A DNA stretch of 21,377 bases from Lachnospiraceae bacterium (lineage in GTDB: Bacteria > Bacillota_A > Clostridia > Lachnospirales > Lachnospiraceae): positions 1 through 21,377 of the forward strand of contig JAILCT010000018.1 of NCBI GenBank assembly GCA_024690425.1. Direction: 5' to 3'. Below, piece by piece: positions 8,713 through 16,195 of the stretch. Position 1 is the stretch's first letter. Each line of letters opens with the position of its first letter. The notes beneath the pieces are model-generated. The model had not been told where the DNA came from, searched no databases, and saw only the letters and a list, made by a program, of their open reading frames with translations. The position numbers were made by a program, and so were the translations under genes.

Positions 8713-8976
8713 ATGCAGGATTTAGGCAGCACACAGCATTTCAGCGTGCAGGTTGAGCCGGAAACCGGAGTTAAGGTAGTATTATCCTCTGTATTTGAGG
8801 CACTTAACGAGAAGGGTTACAATCCGGTAAACCAGATAGTGGGATACATCATGTCAGGTGATCCCACATATATCACCAGCCACAACAACGCAAGGAGCCT
8901 TATAATGAAGGTTGAGCGTGATGAACTGGTAGAGGAACTTCTTACCCAGTATATCAAGAACAACGGCTGGTTATAA
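8713..8976 (+). CDS. ireB: IreB family regulatory phosphoprotein (UPF0297, YrzL)
   Basis: An 87-residue protein typical of the UPF0297 family: [20 protein letters not shown] and [13 protein letters not shown] are the family's hallmark stretches. In Enterococcus faecalis IreB is phosphorylated on N-terminal Thr residues by the PASTA kinase IreK and tunes cephalosporin resistance. Here Ser6 and Thr7 lie in the equivalent region; that they are targets is inferred. Start ATG 8713, seven bases after AAAAGGAG (8698-8705); the in-frame TTG at 8692 precedes that site and is rejected. Two bases separate it from ruvX, the order conserved across Firmicutes. Confidence 0.93.
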   Translation: MQDLGSTQHFSVQVEPETGVKVVLSSVFEALNEKGYNPVNQIVGYIMSGDPTYITSHNNARSLIMKVERDELVEELLTQYIKNNGWL

Positions 8977-8978
8977 TA

Positions 8979-9398
8979 ATGCGAATATTGGGCCTTGATT
9001 ACGGAACGAAAACTGTGGGGGTAGCCATGAGCGATCCCCTGCTTCTTACTGCCCAGGGAATCGAGATAATAAGGCGGGAACACGAGAACAAGTTAAGGAA
9101 AACCTATGCCCGCATAGAAGAGCTTATAAAAGAGAACGGAGTGGAGAAGATAGTTCTCGGCTACCCGAGGAACATGGATGATTCGGAGGGAGACCGCTGC
9201 ATTAAGACGAAGGAATTCATGGAGGGCCTTGTAAGAAGGACCGGGCTTCCCGTGATACTGTGGGATGAGAGGCTTACGACAGTTGCTGCCGATGAGATTA
9301 TGATCGAAGCCGGACTTACAAGGCAGGAGAGGAAGAAACACGTTGATAAGATAGCAGCGGCCATTATATTGCAGGACTATCTTGAAAACAACAGATAA
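8979..9398 (+). CDS. ruvX: Putative Holliday junction resolvase RuvX (YqgF/YrrK)
   Basis: A 139-residue RNase H-fold nuclease of the YqgF family. Visible motifs are [19 protein letters not shown] at the N-terminus, with the catalytic Asp at residue 7; [14 protein letters not shown] mid-protein; WDERLTT; and [15 protein letters not shown], holding the last acidic site. The family has been linked to Holliday junction resolution and to 16S rRNA 5'-end processing (YqgF in E. coli); which applies here cannot be told. ATG 8979 follows the ireB stop by two bases with no strong ribosome site, so translation is probably coupled. One base separates its stop from the next start. Confidence 0.93.
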   Translation: MRILGLDYGTKTVGVAMSDPLLLTAQGIEIIRREHENKLRKTYARIEELIKENGVEKIVLGYPRNMDDSEGDRCIKTKEFMEGLVRRTGLPVILWDERLTTVAADEIMIEAGLTRQERKKHVDKIAAAIILQDYLENNR

Positions 9399-9399
9399 T

Positions 9400-9684
9400 A
9401 TGGAAGAAAACAAAAAGACAGCAAAACCCGAAAAAATAGCATTTGAAACAGATGAAGGTCCGTCCGAGTGGTATGTGCTTGACGAGACAAGAATAAACGG
9501 ATGCAACTATATTCTCGTTGCGGATAAGACGACAGGTGATGCGGAATGTATGATACTTAAGGACACCGCGCCCGCCGAATCCAAGGAGAGTATATATGAA
9601 GAGATAGAAGACGACAACGAACTTAATGTTGTTGCCGGTATGTTTGAAGAATCGCTTGGCGATGTTGAGATAATAGGAGAATAA
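9400..9684 (+). CDS. DUF1292 family protein (YrzB-like)
   Basis: A small acidic protein of 94 residues. After a Lys-rich start it carries the DUF1292 pattern: EWYVLDETRINGCNYILVADK, then DAECMILKDT, then an acidic tail (YEEIEDDNELNVVAGMFEE). The biochemical role of the family is unknown; the main clue is its conserved place directly behind ireB and ruvX, as in B. subtilis. I choose ATG 9400, one base after the ruvX stop, over the TTG at 9382 inside ruvX; neither has a clear ribosome site, so coupling to ruvX is likely. It ends four bases before the RNase J start and its last codons hold that gene's Shine-Dalgarno. Confidence 0.88.
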   Translation: MEENKKTAKPEKIAFETDEGPSEWYVLDETRINGCNYILVADKTTGDAECMILKDTAPAESKESIYEEIEDDNELNVVAGMFEESLGDVEIIGE

Positions 9685-9687
9685 GAT

Positions 9688-11364
9688 TTGGCAAGAAAGA
9701 GAAGCGGCGGAAGGCCGCTTAAGATAATACCCATTGGCGGTCTTGAGCAGATAGGTATGAATATTACCGCCTTTGAATATGGCAACAGTATAGTGGTAGT
9801 TGACTGTGGCCTGGCCTTTCCCGAGGATGACATGCTTGGGATTGACCTTGTAATACCTGATATAACATATCTTCTGGACAATGCCGATAAGGTGGAAGCC
9901 TTCGTGATAACACACGGTCACGAGGACCACATCGGTTCACTGCCCTATGTCCTTAAACAGCTTAACGTTCCTGTATACGGAACACGGCTCACCCTTGCCC
10001 TTATTGAAGGTAAGCTGAGGGAACACGGCATTCTTGATATGGTGGAACGCAGGGTGGTGAAGGCCGGAGATGTCATTACGCTCGGATCCTTTAAGGTTGA
10101 GTTCATCAGGACCAACCATTCTATAGCCGATGCCTGTGCACTTGCGATAACCTCGCCTGTGGGAACGGTCGTACACACGGGTGACTTTAAGGTTGACTAT
10201 ACACCTGTCTACGGGGATCCCATCGATCTTCAGCGTTTCGGTGAGCTGGGAAGGAAGGGTGTCCTTGCCCTTATGTGTGATTCGACCAATGCCGAGAGGC
10301 CAGGATTCACCAATTCCGAGAAGACGGTCGGCAAGACCATTGATGCCCTGTTCAGCGAACATGAGGATTCGAGGATCATAGTGTCAACCTTTGCAAGCAA
10401 CGTGGACAGGGTCCAGCAGATAATCGATGCGGCCTACAGGCATAAGCGCAAGGTCGTTGTCGAGGGACGCAGCATGGTAAACATCATCCAGGCGGCTACG
10501 GAGCTTGGATATATAGATGTTCACGAGAATACACTTATAGATATAGAAGATCTTAAGAACTATCCGGATAAGAAGACGGTCATAATCACCACAGGCTCAC
10601 AGGGTGAGACAATGGCGGCCCTTAACAGGATTGCGACCAGCAACCATAAGGTACTCCAGATCAAGCCCGGGGATACGGTCATATTCTCATCTAACCCCAT
10701 ACCGGGTAACGAGAAGGCGGTTGCCAAGCTTATAAATGAACTGAGTATCAAGGGTGCGGATGTTGTGTTCCAGGATGCCCATGTTTCAGGTCATGCCTGT
10801 CAGGAGGAGATAAAGCTTATCTATACTCTGGTTAAGCCCAGATATGCTATCCCCGTTCACGGTGAATACAGGCATCTTAAGGCACAGGCCGGGATCGCAA
10901 GAGAACTCGGAATACCGAAGGATAATATCTTCATCCTCACAACCGGTCAGGTCCTGTCAATAAATAAACAGGGAGCCAGGATCACGGACGAGGTACAGAC
11001 GGGTGCCGTCTTTGTTGACGGACTGGGCGTGGGTGATGTCGGAAACGTGGTTATACGGGACAGACAGTCACTTGCCGAGGACGGTATAATCATGGCTGTC
11101 CTGACTCTTGAGAAGGGAAGCAATATAGTTCTTGCAGGGCCCGATATAGTTACAAGGGGATTCATATATGTTAAGGAATCCGACGAGATAATGGATGAAG
11201 CAAGGGAAGTACTTAACAAGGCCCTTGATAAGATACACGATAAGAATATCACTGACTGGGGCAAGATGAAGAGCATCATGAGGGATGCCCTGTCAAGCTA
11301 CGTGTGGAAGAAGATGAAGAGGCGCCCCATGATACTGACGGTGATCCAGGAGGTAGAGTATTAA
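9688..11364 (+). CDS. rnj: Ribonuclease J, TTG start
   Basis: A 558-residue metallo-beta-lactamase/beta-CASP nuclease acting as 5'-3' exonuclease and endonuclease in mRNA decay and rRNA maturation. The zinc motif HGHEDH is intact at residues 76-81, followed by HTGDFKVDY, the beta-CASP region with KPGDTVIFSSNPIPGNE, and KPRYAIPVHGEYRHL. The C-terminal domain is complete. The full active site argues for a catalytically competent J1-type enzyme. Start TTG 9688, eight bases after AGGAG (9675-9679), which lies within the end of the DUF1292 gene; no ATG lies nearby in frame. In B. subtilis the matching gene cluster goes straight from yrzB to yrrL, so this gene and the next appear inserted between conserved neighbours. 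Confidence 0.96.
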   Translation: MARKRSGGRPLKIIPIGGLEQIGMNITAFEYGNSIVVVDCGLAFPEDDMLGIDLVIPDITYLLDNADKVEAFVITHGHEDHIGSLPYVLKQLNVPVYGTRLTLALIEGKLREHGILDMVERRVVKAGDVITLGSFKVEFIRTNHSIADACALAITSPVGTVVHTGDFKVDYTPVYGDPIDLQRFGELGRKGVLALMCDSTNAERPGFTNSEKTVGKTIDALFSEHEDSRIIVSTFASNVDRVQQIIDAAYRHKRKVVVEGRSMVNIIQAATELGYIDVHENTLIDIEDLKNYPDKKTVIITTGSQGETMAALNRIATSNHKVLQIKPGDTVIFSSNPIPGNEKAVAKLINELSIKGADVVFQDAHVSGHACQEEIKLIYTLVKPRYAIPVHGEYRHLKAQAGIARELGIPKDNIFILTTGQVLSINKQGARITDEVQTGAVFVDGLGVGDVGNVVIRDRQSLAEDGIIMAVLTLEKGSNIVLAGPDIVTRGFIYVKESDEIMDEAREVLNKALDKIHDKNITDWGKMKSIMRDALSSYVWKKMKRRPMILTVIQEVEY

Positions 11365-11368
11365 CCTT

Positions 11369-11698
11369 ATGTTTGGCGATGATTTTGAAGAAGCTTTCGG
11401 GAGTTTTCTGGAAAAAGTCAGACACACGGAAGAGTTCCTTAACTACAAGGCGACCTTTGAAGCGATACAGGATGATGAAGGGGCCATGGGCTGCGTTGAG
11501 AGCATACGTGAGCTTAACATGCGGGTCATGGATATGGACGAGGATGAATATGAACGCGAGTCCGAGAACATTGCGGCAAGGATGGAAGAGCTGTGTTCGG
11601 ATTCAAGAGTCAGTGATTTTATCCTTGCGGAAGTAGAATTCTCCAAGCTGTATCAGTATATAACGGATGGTATAGTTTCAGCACTGGACGAGGAGTAA
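11369..11698 (+). CDS. YlbF/YmcA family protein
   Basis: A small, acidic, almost wholly helical protein of 109 residues that fits the YlbF/YmcA (Com_YlbF) family: an N-terminal FLEKVRHTEEFLNYK helix, a central MDMDEDEYERESENIAARM helix and a C-terminal VSDFILAEVEFSKLYQYITD helix. In B. subtilis YlbF and YmcA form a complex with YaaT that affects RNase Y-dependent mRNA maturation and development. Here the gene lies four bases behind RNase J, suggesting, by inference, a link with RNA decay. Start ATG 11369, with AGGAGGT at 11348-11354 inside the end of rnj, 14 bases away (rather long). The family is diverse and annotation rests on helix pattern and size rather than a catalytic motif. Confidence 0.72.
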   Translation: MFGDDFEEAFGSFLEKVRHTEEFLNYKATFEAIQDDEGAMGCVESIRELNMRVMDMDEDEYERESENIAARMEELCSDSRVSDFILAEVEFSKLYQYITDGIVSALDEE

Positions 11699-11702
11699 CC
11701 AT

Positions 11703-12302
11703 TTGAAGATCAGAATAATCGATGTTACAGTAAGCTTTATAGGGACTGTGATACGTGCAGTCGTACTGATAGCATGTATCGTGCTGGTCATAAACATAGG
11801 TAAAAAGGCTTATGACTTTGGGTTCAGGATATTTACCGAAGGACCGGTGGCAGAGGCTCCGGGACGGGATATCATTATGTCCGTAGAGCCGGGCGAAGGA
11901 CTTAAGGCAATAGCTGAGAAGCTTGAGGAAAAGGGGATTACGGGTGACTGGGCTCTTTTCTTCATTCAGGCCAAGCTCTCGGAGTATAAGGGAAGCATCG
12001 ATCCGGGGACGTATACACTTAACAATTCGATGACGACGGATGATATAATGGCAGTTCTTACCAAAGCCGAGGTCGAGCAGGAGGGTGAAGGAGATGGCGA
12101 ATACATGCCTCCCGAACTGCAGGAAGGACTGGAGGGACCGATAGATCCCAGCGCCCCTGTTGAGGCGGGTTCAGACCTTGTTGACGGTGACCTTGAAGAA
12201 GGTGAGACTCCTTACGAGGGTGAAGACGGAGCCATAGAGATAGAGAATACGGCTGAAGATGAAGGCGGCGAGACCAGTATAGATATCCAGGTAGGTGAAT
12301 AG
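11703..12302 (+). CDS. Short MltG-like membrane protein lacking the transglycosylase domain, TTG start
   Basis: A 199-residue protein with one membrane segment (about residues 10-32), then an extracytoplasmic domain resembling the LysM-like N-terminal region of MltG/YceG: VEPGEGLKAIAEKLEEKGITGDWALFFIQ, then GSIDPGTYTLNNSMTTDDIMAVL. From about residue 120 it is a disordered acidic tail rich in Glu, Gly and Pro. MltG proper is around 340 residues or more and cuts nascent peptidoglycan with a conserved Glu in its YceG domain; no part of that domain is present. The next gene is intact in another frame with its own start, so this is not an obvious frameshift. Position matches B. subtilis yrrL (mltG). 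Start TTG 11703, seven bases after GAGGAG (11690-11695). I infer a non-catalytic envelope protein, perhaps a binder or regulator. Confidence 0.72.
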   Translation: MKIRIIDVTVSFIGTVIRAVVLIACIVLVINIGKKAYDFGFRIFTEGPVAEAPGRDIIMSVEPGEGLKAIAEKLEEKGITGDWALFFIQAKLSEYKGSIDPGTYTLNNSMTTDDIMAVLTKAEVEQEGEGDGEYMPPELQEGLEGPIDPSAPVEAGSDLVDGDLEEGETPYEGEDGAIEIENTAEDEGGETSIDIQVGE

Positions 12303-12304
12303 AG

Positions 12305-12961
12305 TTGATCGAAGATCAGCGGATACAGGCGTATATAGAATCACTGGGAACCGGAAACGGAAGCTTTCTTGATGAGCTTGAGGAAGCATGCATAAGGGAC
12401 AGCGTTCCGATAATACGTCCGTCAATGCAATCCCTGCTTAAGGTACTTATAGGGATAAAGGACCCTGGATCCATACTGGAGGTGGGAACAGCCACAGGCT
12501 TTTCCGCGATACTCATGGCATCGGCCTCATCAGAGGATTGCAGGATAACTACCATAGAGAAGTATGAGAAACGCATACCCCTTGCAAGAGACAATATCGC
12601 ACGATCGGGATACGGAGACAGGATCAGGCTTATTGCCGCAGATGCGAAAGATGTGCTTAAGGATCTTGCTTTTGAAGGATGCCTGTACGACATGATATTC
12701 ATGGATGCAGCCAAGGGCCAGTACCTTAATTTTCTGGAAGATTCGATAAGCCTCCTCAATGACGGAGGAATGCTCATATCCGACAATGTGCTGCAGGATG
12801 GTGATATAGTACAGTCGAGGTTTGCAGTGACCAGAAGGAACAGGACCATTCATTCAAGAATGAGGGAATACCTGTATATTCTTTCTCATGATGACAGGCT
12901 TACCACAACAGTCCTTCCGGTTGGAGACGGAGTTACGGTAAGTGTTAAGAAGGGCTTCTGA
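12305..12961 (+). CDS. trmR: SAM-dependent O-methyltransferase, TrmR (YrrM)-like
   Basis: A 218-residue class I methyltransferase of the catechol-O-methyltransferase-like family. SAM-binding motif I is ILEVGTATGFSA (57-68), the acidic SAM contact lies in TTIEKYEKR, and the metal site is seen as FMDAAKGQY (Asp134) with ISDNV (Asp160, Asn161). In B. subtilis YrrM (TrmR) methylates 5-hydroxyuridine at tRNA position 34 to 5-methoxyuridine; the next gene is a U32 peptidase-like protein of the type that makes the hydroxyl, which supports that role here. Other family members methylate small catechols, so the assignment leans on context. Start TTG 12305, with AGGTGA (12293-12298) overlapping the end of the upstream gene. 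Confidence 0.85.
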   Translation: MIEDQRIQAYIESLGTGNGSFLDELEEACIRDSVPIIRPSMQSLLKVLIGIKDPGSILEVGTATGFSAILMASASSEDCRITTIEKYEKRIPLARDNIARSGYGDRIRLIAADAKDVLKDLAFEGCLYDMIFMDAAKGQYLNFLEDSISLLNDGGMLISDNVLQDGDIVQSRFAVTRRNRTIHSRMREYLYILSHDDRLTTTVLPVGDGVTVSVKKGF

Positions 12962-12988
12962 GTCCTTTTGGTTTAAGGGATATTTTTT

Positions 12989-14269
12989 ATGGACAATATA
13001 AGGAAGCCTGAACTGCTTGTTCCCGCAAGCAGTGAGGAAGTGCTTAAAACGGCAGTGATATTCGGTGCCGATGCTGTATATATCGGCGGAGAAGCCTACG
13101 GACTTCGCGCCAAGGCCAAGAACTTCACCATGGAAGAGATGAAGCGCTCGATCGATTTTGCGCATGCTCATAATGTGAAGGTTCATGTAACGGCCAATAT
13201 TCTGGCTCATAATGATGACCTGAAGGGTGCCCGGGAATACTTTGAAGCCCTTAAGGAATTACAGCCGGATGCATTTATAATAGCCGATCCCGGGATGTTT
13301 ACGATAGCAAGGGAAGTGTGCCCTGAGATCGATATACATATAAGTACCCAGGCTAACAATACCAATTATCTGACTTATAACTTCTGGTATAAACAGGGGG
13401 CCAGGCGTGTTGTTTCGGCACGTGAGCTGTCCCTTCGCGAGATAAGACAGATCAGGGAACATATTCCTGAGGATATGGAGATAGAGAGCTTCATTCACGG
13501 AGCCATGTGCATTTCGTATTCCGGAAGGTGCCTGCTGTCAAGCTTTCTTACAGGCAGGGATGCCAACAGGGGGGCATGTACCCACCCGTGCAGGTGGAAG
13601 TACTACCTGATGGAGGAGACAAGGCCCGGTGAATATATGCCTGTTTTTGAGAATGAGAGGGGGACCTATATCTTCAACTCCAAGGATCTGTGCATGATAG
13701 AGCACATCCCGGAGATGATAGAAGCAGGCATTGATTCATTTAAGATAGAAGGCCGTATGAAAACAGCCCTTTATGTGGCTACTGTTGCAAGGACCTATCG
13801 TAAGGCCATAGATGATTATCTTGAGTCGGAAGAAAAGTACAGAAGCAACATGGACTGGTACCGGGAGCAGATAGCTCAGTGTACCTACAGGCAGTTTACC
13901 ACGGGTTTCTATTTTGGAAAACCGGATGAGAATACACAGATATATGATAATTCCACATATGTAAGGGATGCAGTTTATCTTGGCATGATAGATGAAGTCC
14001 TTAAAGACGGGACGGTCATCATTGAGCAGAAGAATAAGTTCTGTGTCGGGGACGTGATTGAGGTGATGAAGCCTGACGGACGAAACATCCCGGTAAGGAT
14101 CGTGTCGATAAGGGATGAGGAAGGAAATGAACAGGACAGTGCACCGCATGCAAGGCAGAAGCTTTATGTAACATTTGAACTTGCGGATCCGTCCCATGGG
14201 GAAAAGGAAGTCCGGCCTGACCACTTGATATGCGAGAAATACGATATTTTAAGGGTAGAGAATAAATGA
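12989..14269 (+). CDS. trhP: U32 peptidase-family tRNA uridine hydroxylation protein, TrhP (YrrO)-like
   Basis: A 426-residue U32 family protein, similar in length to B. subtilis YrrO (about 420). The PROSITE-type U32 signature is plain: ESFIHGAMC, SYSGRCLLS (Cys174, Cys181), followed by GRDANRGACTHPCRW with Cys197 and Cys201, and a further Cys235 in NSKDLCM. In E. coli and B. subtilis TrhP proteins carry out prephenate-dependent hydroxylation of U34 in tRNA, and clustered cysteines are thought to hold an iron-sulfur centre. Gene order trmR-trhP fits hydroxylation followed by methylation. B. subtilis has two U32 genes here (yrrN, yrrO); this window has one. Start ATG 12989, eight bases after AAGGGA (12975-12980). 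It overlaps the next gene by four bases (ATGA). Confidence 0.87.
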   Translation: MDNIRKPELLVPASSEEVLKTAVIFGADAVYIGGEAYGLRAKAKNFTMEEMKRSIDFAHAHNVKVHVTANILAHNDDLKGAREYFEALKELQPDAFIIADPGMFTIAREVCPEIDIHISTQANNTNYLTYNFWYKQGARRVVSARELSLREIRQIREHIPEDMEIESFIHGAMCISYSGRCLLSSFLTGRDANRGACTHPCRWKYYLMEETRPGEYMPVFENERGTYIFNSKDLCMIEHIPEMIEAGIDSFKIEGRMKTALYVATVARTYRKAIDDYLESEEKYRSNMDWYREQIAQCTYRQFTTGFYFGKPDENTQIYDNSTYVRDAVYLGMIDEVLKDGTVIIEQKNKFCVGDVIEVMKPDGRNIPVRIVSIRDEEGNEQDSAPHARQKLYVTFELADPSHGEKEVRPDHLICEKYDILRVENK

Positions 14270-15204
14270 GCTTACTGACAGTTGTTGTACCGTGCTATAA
14301 CGAGGAGCCGGCACTTCCCCTCTTCTATGAGGAGATGTGCAAGACTATCGATGATTTTAAGGAAGTAGATAAGGACCTTTCCTTTGAGCTTCTGTTCATC
14401 GATGACGGTTCAAAGGACAATACATTATCAGTCATCAGGGAACTTGCCGACAGGGATGACAGGGTACATTATGTATCGTTTTCGCGTAACTTCGGGAAGG
14501 AATCCGGTATATATGCCGGTCTTGAGAATTCGCACGGGGACTATGTCGTGATAATGGATGCGGACCTGCAGGATCCGCCTTCCCTTCTTCCTGATATGTA
14601 CAGGGCCCTTAAGGAAGAGGGCTATGATTCTGCCGCAACAAGAAGGGTAACAAGGAAGGGAGAGCCTCCCATACGCTCCTTCTTCGCAAGGCAGTTCTAT
14701 AAGATAATGAACAAGGTCACCGACCTTGAGATAATGGACGGCGCAAGGGACTACAGGATCATGACCAGGACCATGGTAAATGCCGTCCTTGACATGAAGG
14801 AATACAACAGGTTCACGAAGGGCATCTACAGTTGGGTGGGTTTTAATACCAAATGGTTTGATTACGAGAACAGGGAGCGTGTTGCCGGCGAGACCAAGTG
14901 GAATTTCTGGAAGCTGTTTCTGTACTCGCTTGAAGGTTTCGTGGGATTTACGACGGCACCCCTTACGCTGTCTGCCCTTATCGGCCTGCTGTTTACCTTC
15001 CTGGCCTTTGTCATGATAGTCTTTATAATCATCAGGACTCTGATATTCGGCGATCCGACAAGCGGCTGGCCGTCAATGATATGTATTATAGTATTTCTGG
15101 GCGGTGTCCAGCTGTTCTGCATAGGAGTTGTGGGACAGTATCTTGCCAAGACCTATCTTGAGACCAAGGGCAGGCCCATTTATATTGCAAGGGAGAAGAA
15201 GTGA
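14266..15204 (+). CDS. Family 2 glycosyltransferase with two C-terminal membrane segments (GtrB/polyprenyl-phosphate type)
   Basis: A 312-residue GT2 enzyme. The GT-A domain opens with TVVVPCYNEE, has FIDDGSKDNT near residue 45, the strand SFSRNFGKESGIYAGL, and the metal/nucleotide motif MDADLQDPP at about 97-105; WxxKWFDY and RVAGETKWNF regions follow. Two long hydrophobic segments occupy about 233-262 and 268-292, and the chain ends in basic residues. This architecture is that of GtrB/ArnC/DPM1-like enzymes, which transfer a sugar from a nucleotide donor to undecaprenyl phosphate at the cytoplasmic face. ATG 14266 overlaps the preceding stop by four bases, implying coupled translation. Sugar and acceptor cannot be read from sequence. 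Confidence 0.9.
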   Translation: MSLLTVVVPCYNEEPALPLFYEEMCKTIDDFKEVDKDLSFELLFIDDGSKDNTLSVIRELADRDDRVHYVSFSRNFGKESGIYAGLENSHGDYVVIMDADLQDPPSLLPDMYRALKEEGYDSAATRRVTRKGEPPIRSFFARQFYKIMNKVTDLEIMDGARDYRIMTRTMVNAVLDMKEYNRFTKGIYSWVGFNTKWFDYENRERVAGETKWNFWKLFLYSLEGFVGFTTAPLTLSALIGLLFTFLAFVMIVFIIIRTLIFGDPTSGWPSMICIIVFLGGVQLFCIGVVGQYLAKTYLETKGRPIYIAREKK

Positions 15205-15207
15205 TCG

Positions 15208-16185
15208 ATGAAGCTGATAATACAGATACCCTGTCTTAATGAGGCTGAGACGCTGGAAATAGCACTTAACGACCTGCCTAAGCATATAGACGGGATAGAT
15301 GAAATAGAATACCTGATCATAAACGACGGAAGCGTAGACAATACTGTGGAAGTAGCCAGGAACTGGGGAGTCAACTATGTGGTGAACTTCACAAAGAACA
15401 AGGGACTGGCCAAGGGTTTTATGGCAGGTATTGATGCCTGTCTTCGAAACGGTGCGGATATCATAGTAAACACCGATGCAGATAACCAGTACTGCGGAGC
15501 GGATATCGAGAAGCTGGTACGTCCGATCCTTGATAAAAAGGCGGATATAGTGATCGGTGAGAGACCGATAGATGATACGGAGCATTTTTCGCCGCTTAAG
15601 AAGAAGCTTCAGCATTTCGGGAGTTATGTTGTACGTGTTGCCAGCAAGACGGATATTCCCGATGCGCCCAGCGGCTTTCGCGCATTTTCCAGGGAGGCCG
15701 CTATACATCTCAATGTAATGAACAATTATACCTATACTCTTGAGACCATAGTTCAGGCCGGCAGGACTTCAATGGCGATAACTTCCGTTCCTGTCAGGAC
15801 CAATGGGGAACTTAGGAAATCCAGGCTCTTTTCTTCGATGTTCGGATATGTAAAGAGGTCAATGCTTACGATAGTACGGGCTTTTATGATGTACAGGCCG
15901 CTTACATTTTTCTCTATCCTGGGACTTATACCCTTTACTCTGGGCTTTGCTCTAGCGGTAAGGTTTCTTGTATTCTTCTTCATGGGTGCGGGTAACGGAC
16001 ACATACAATCGCTTGTATTTTCATCAACGCTGATGATGCTCGGTTTTATGACCTTTATTGTAGGCCTCCAGGCCGACTGCATCGCGAATAACCGCAAGCT
16101 CCTTGAGGATATCCAGTACAGGGTTAGACGCCTCGACTACAGGGAAGAAGAACGCGAGAGAGACGATAACAAAACGAAGGACTGA
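15208..16185 (+). CDS. Family 2 glycosyltransferase with two C-terminal membrane segments
   Basis: A second GT2 protein, 325 residues, three bases after the first but clearly a different subfamily. It begins LIIQIPCLNEAETLEIAL, has IINDGSVDNT around residue 38, NKGLAKGFMAGID, and the donor motif NTDADNQY at 88-95; DAPSGFRAFSREAA resembles the acceptor-side segment of polyprenyl-phosphate mannosyl/glucosyltransferases. Two hydrophobic stretches lie at about 232-260 and 268-290, followed by a basic, charged tail. Start ATG 15208 with GGGAGAAG at 15191-15198. Its place between another GT2 and a GT4 suggests stepwise assembly of a lipid-linked glycan. Specificity is unknown. Confidence 0.9.
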   Translation: MKLIIQIPCLNEAETLEIALNDLPKHIDGIDEIEYLIINDGSVDNTVEVARNWGVNYVVNFTKNKGLAKGFMAGIDACLRNGADIIVNTDADNQYCGADIEKLVRPILDKKADIVIGERPIDDTEHFSPLKKKLQHFGSYVVRVASKTDIPDAPSGFRAFSREAAIHLNVMNNYTYTLETIVQAGRTSMAITSVPVRTNGELRKSRLFSSMFGYVKRSMLTIVRAFMMYRPLTFFSILGLIPFTLGFALAVRFLVFFFMGAGNGHIQSLVFSSTLMMLGFMTFIVGLQADCIANNRKLLEDIQYRVRRLDYREEERERDDNKTKD

Positions 16186-16195
16186 AGAAATACAT

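Noticed and set aside
16103..16195. N-terminal extension of the family 4 glycosyltransferase
   Set aside because: The extra 31 residues lie inside the preceding gene and are basic and unlike GT-B starts; ATG 16196 begins the fold.
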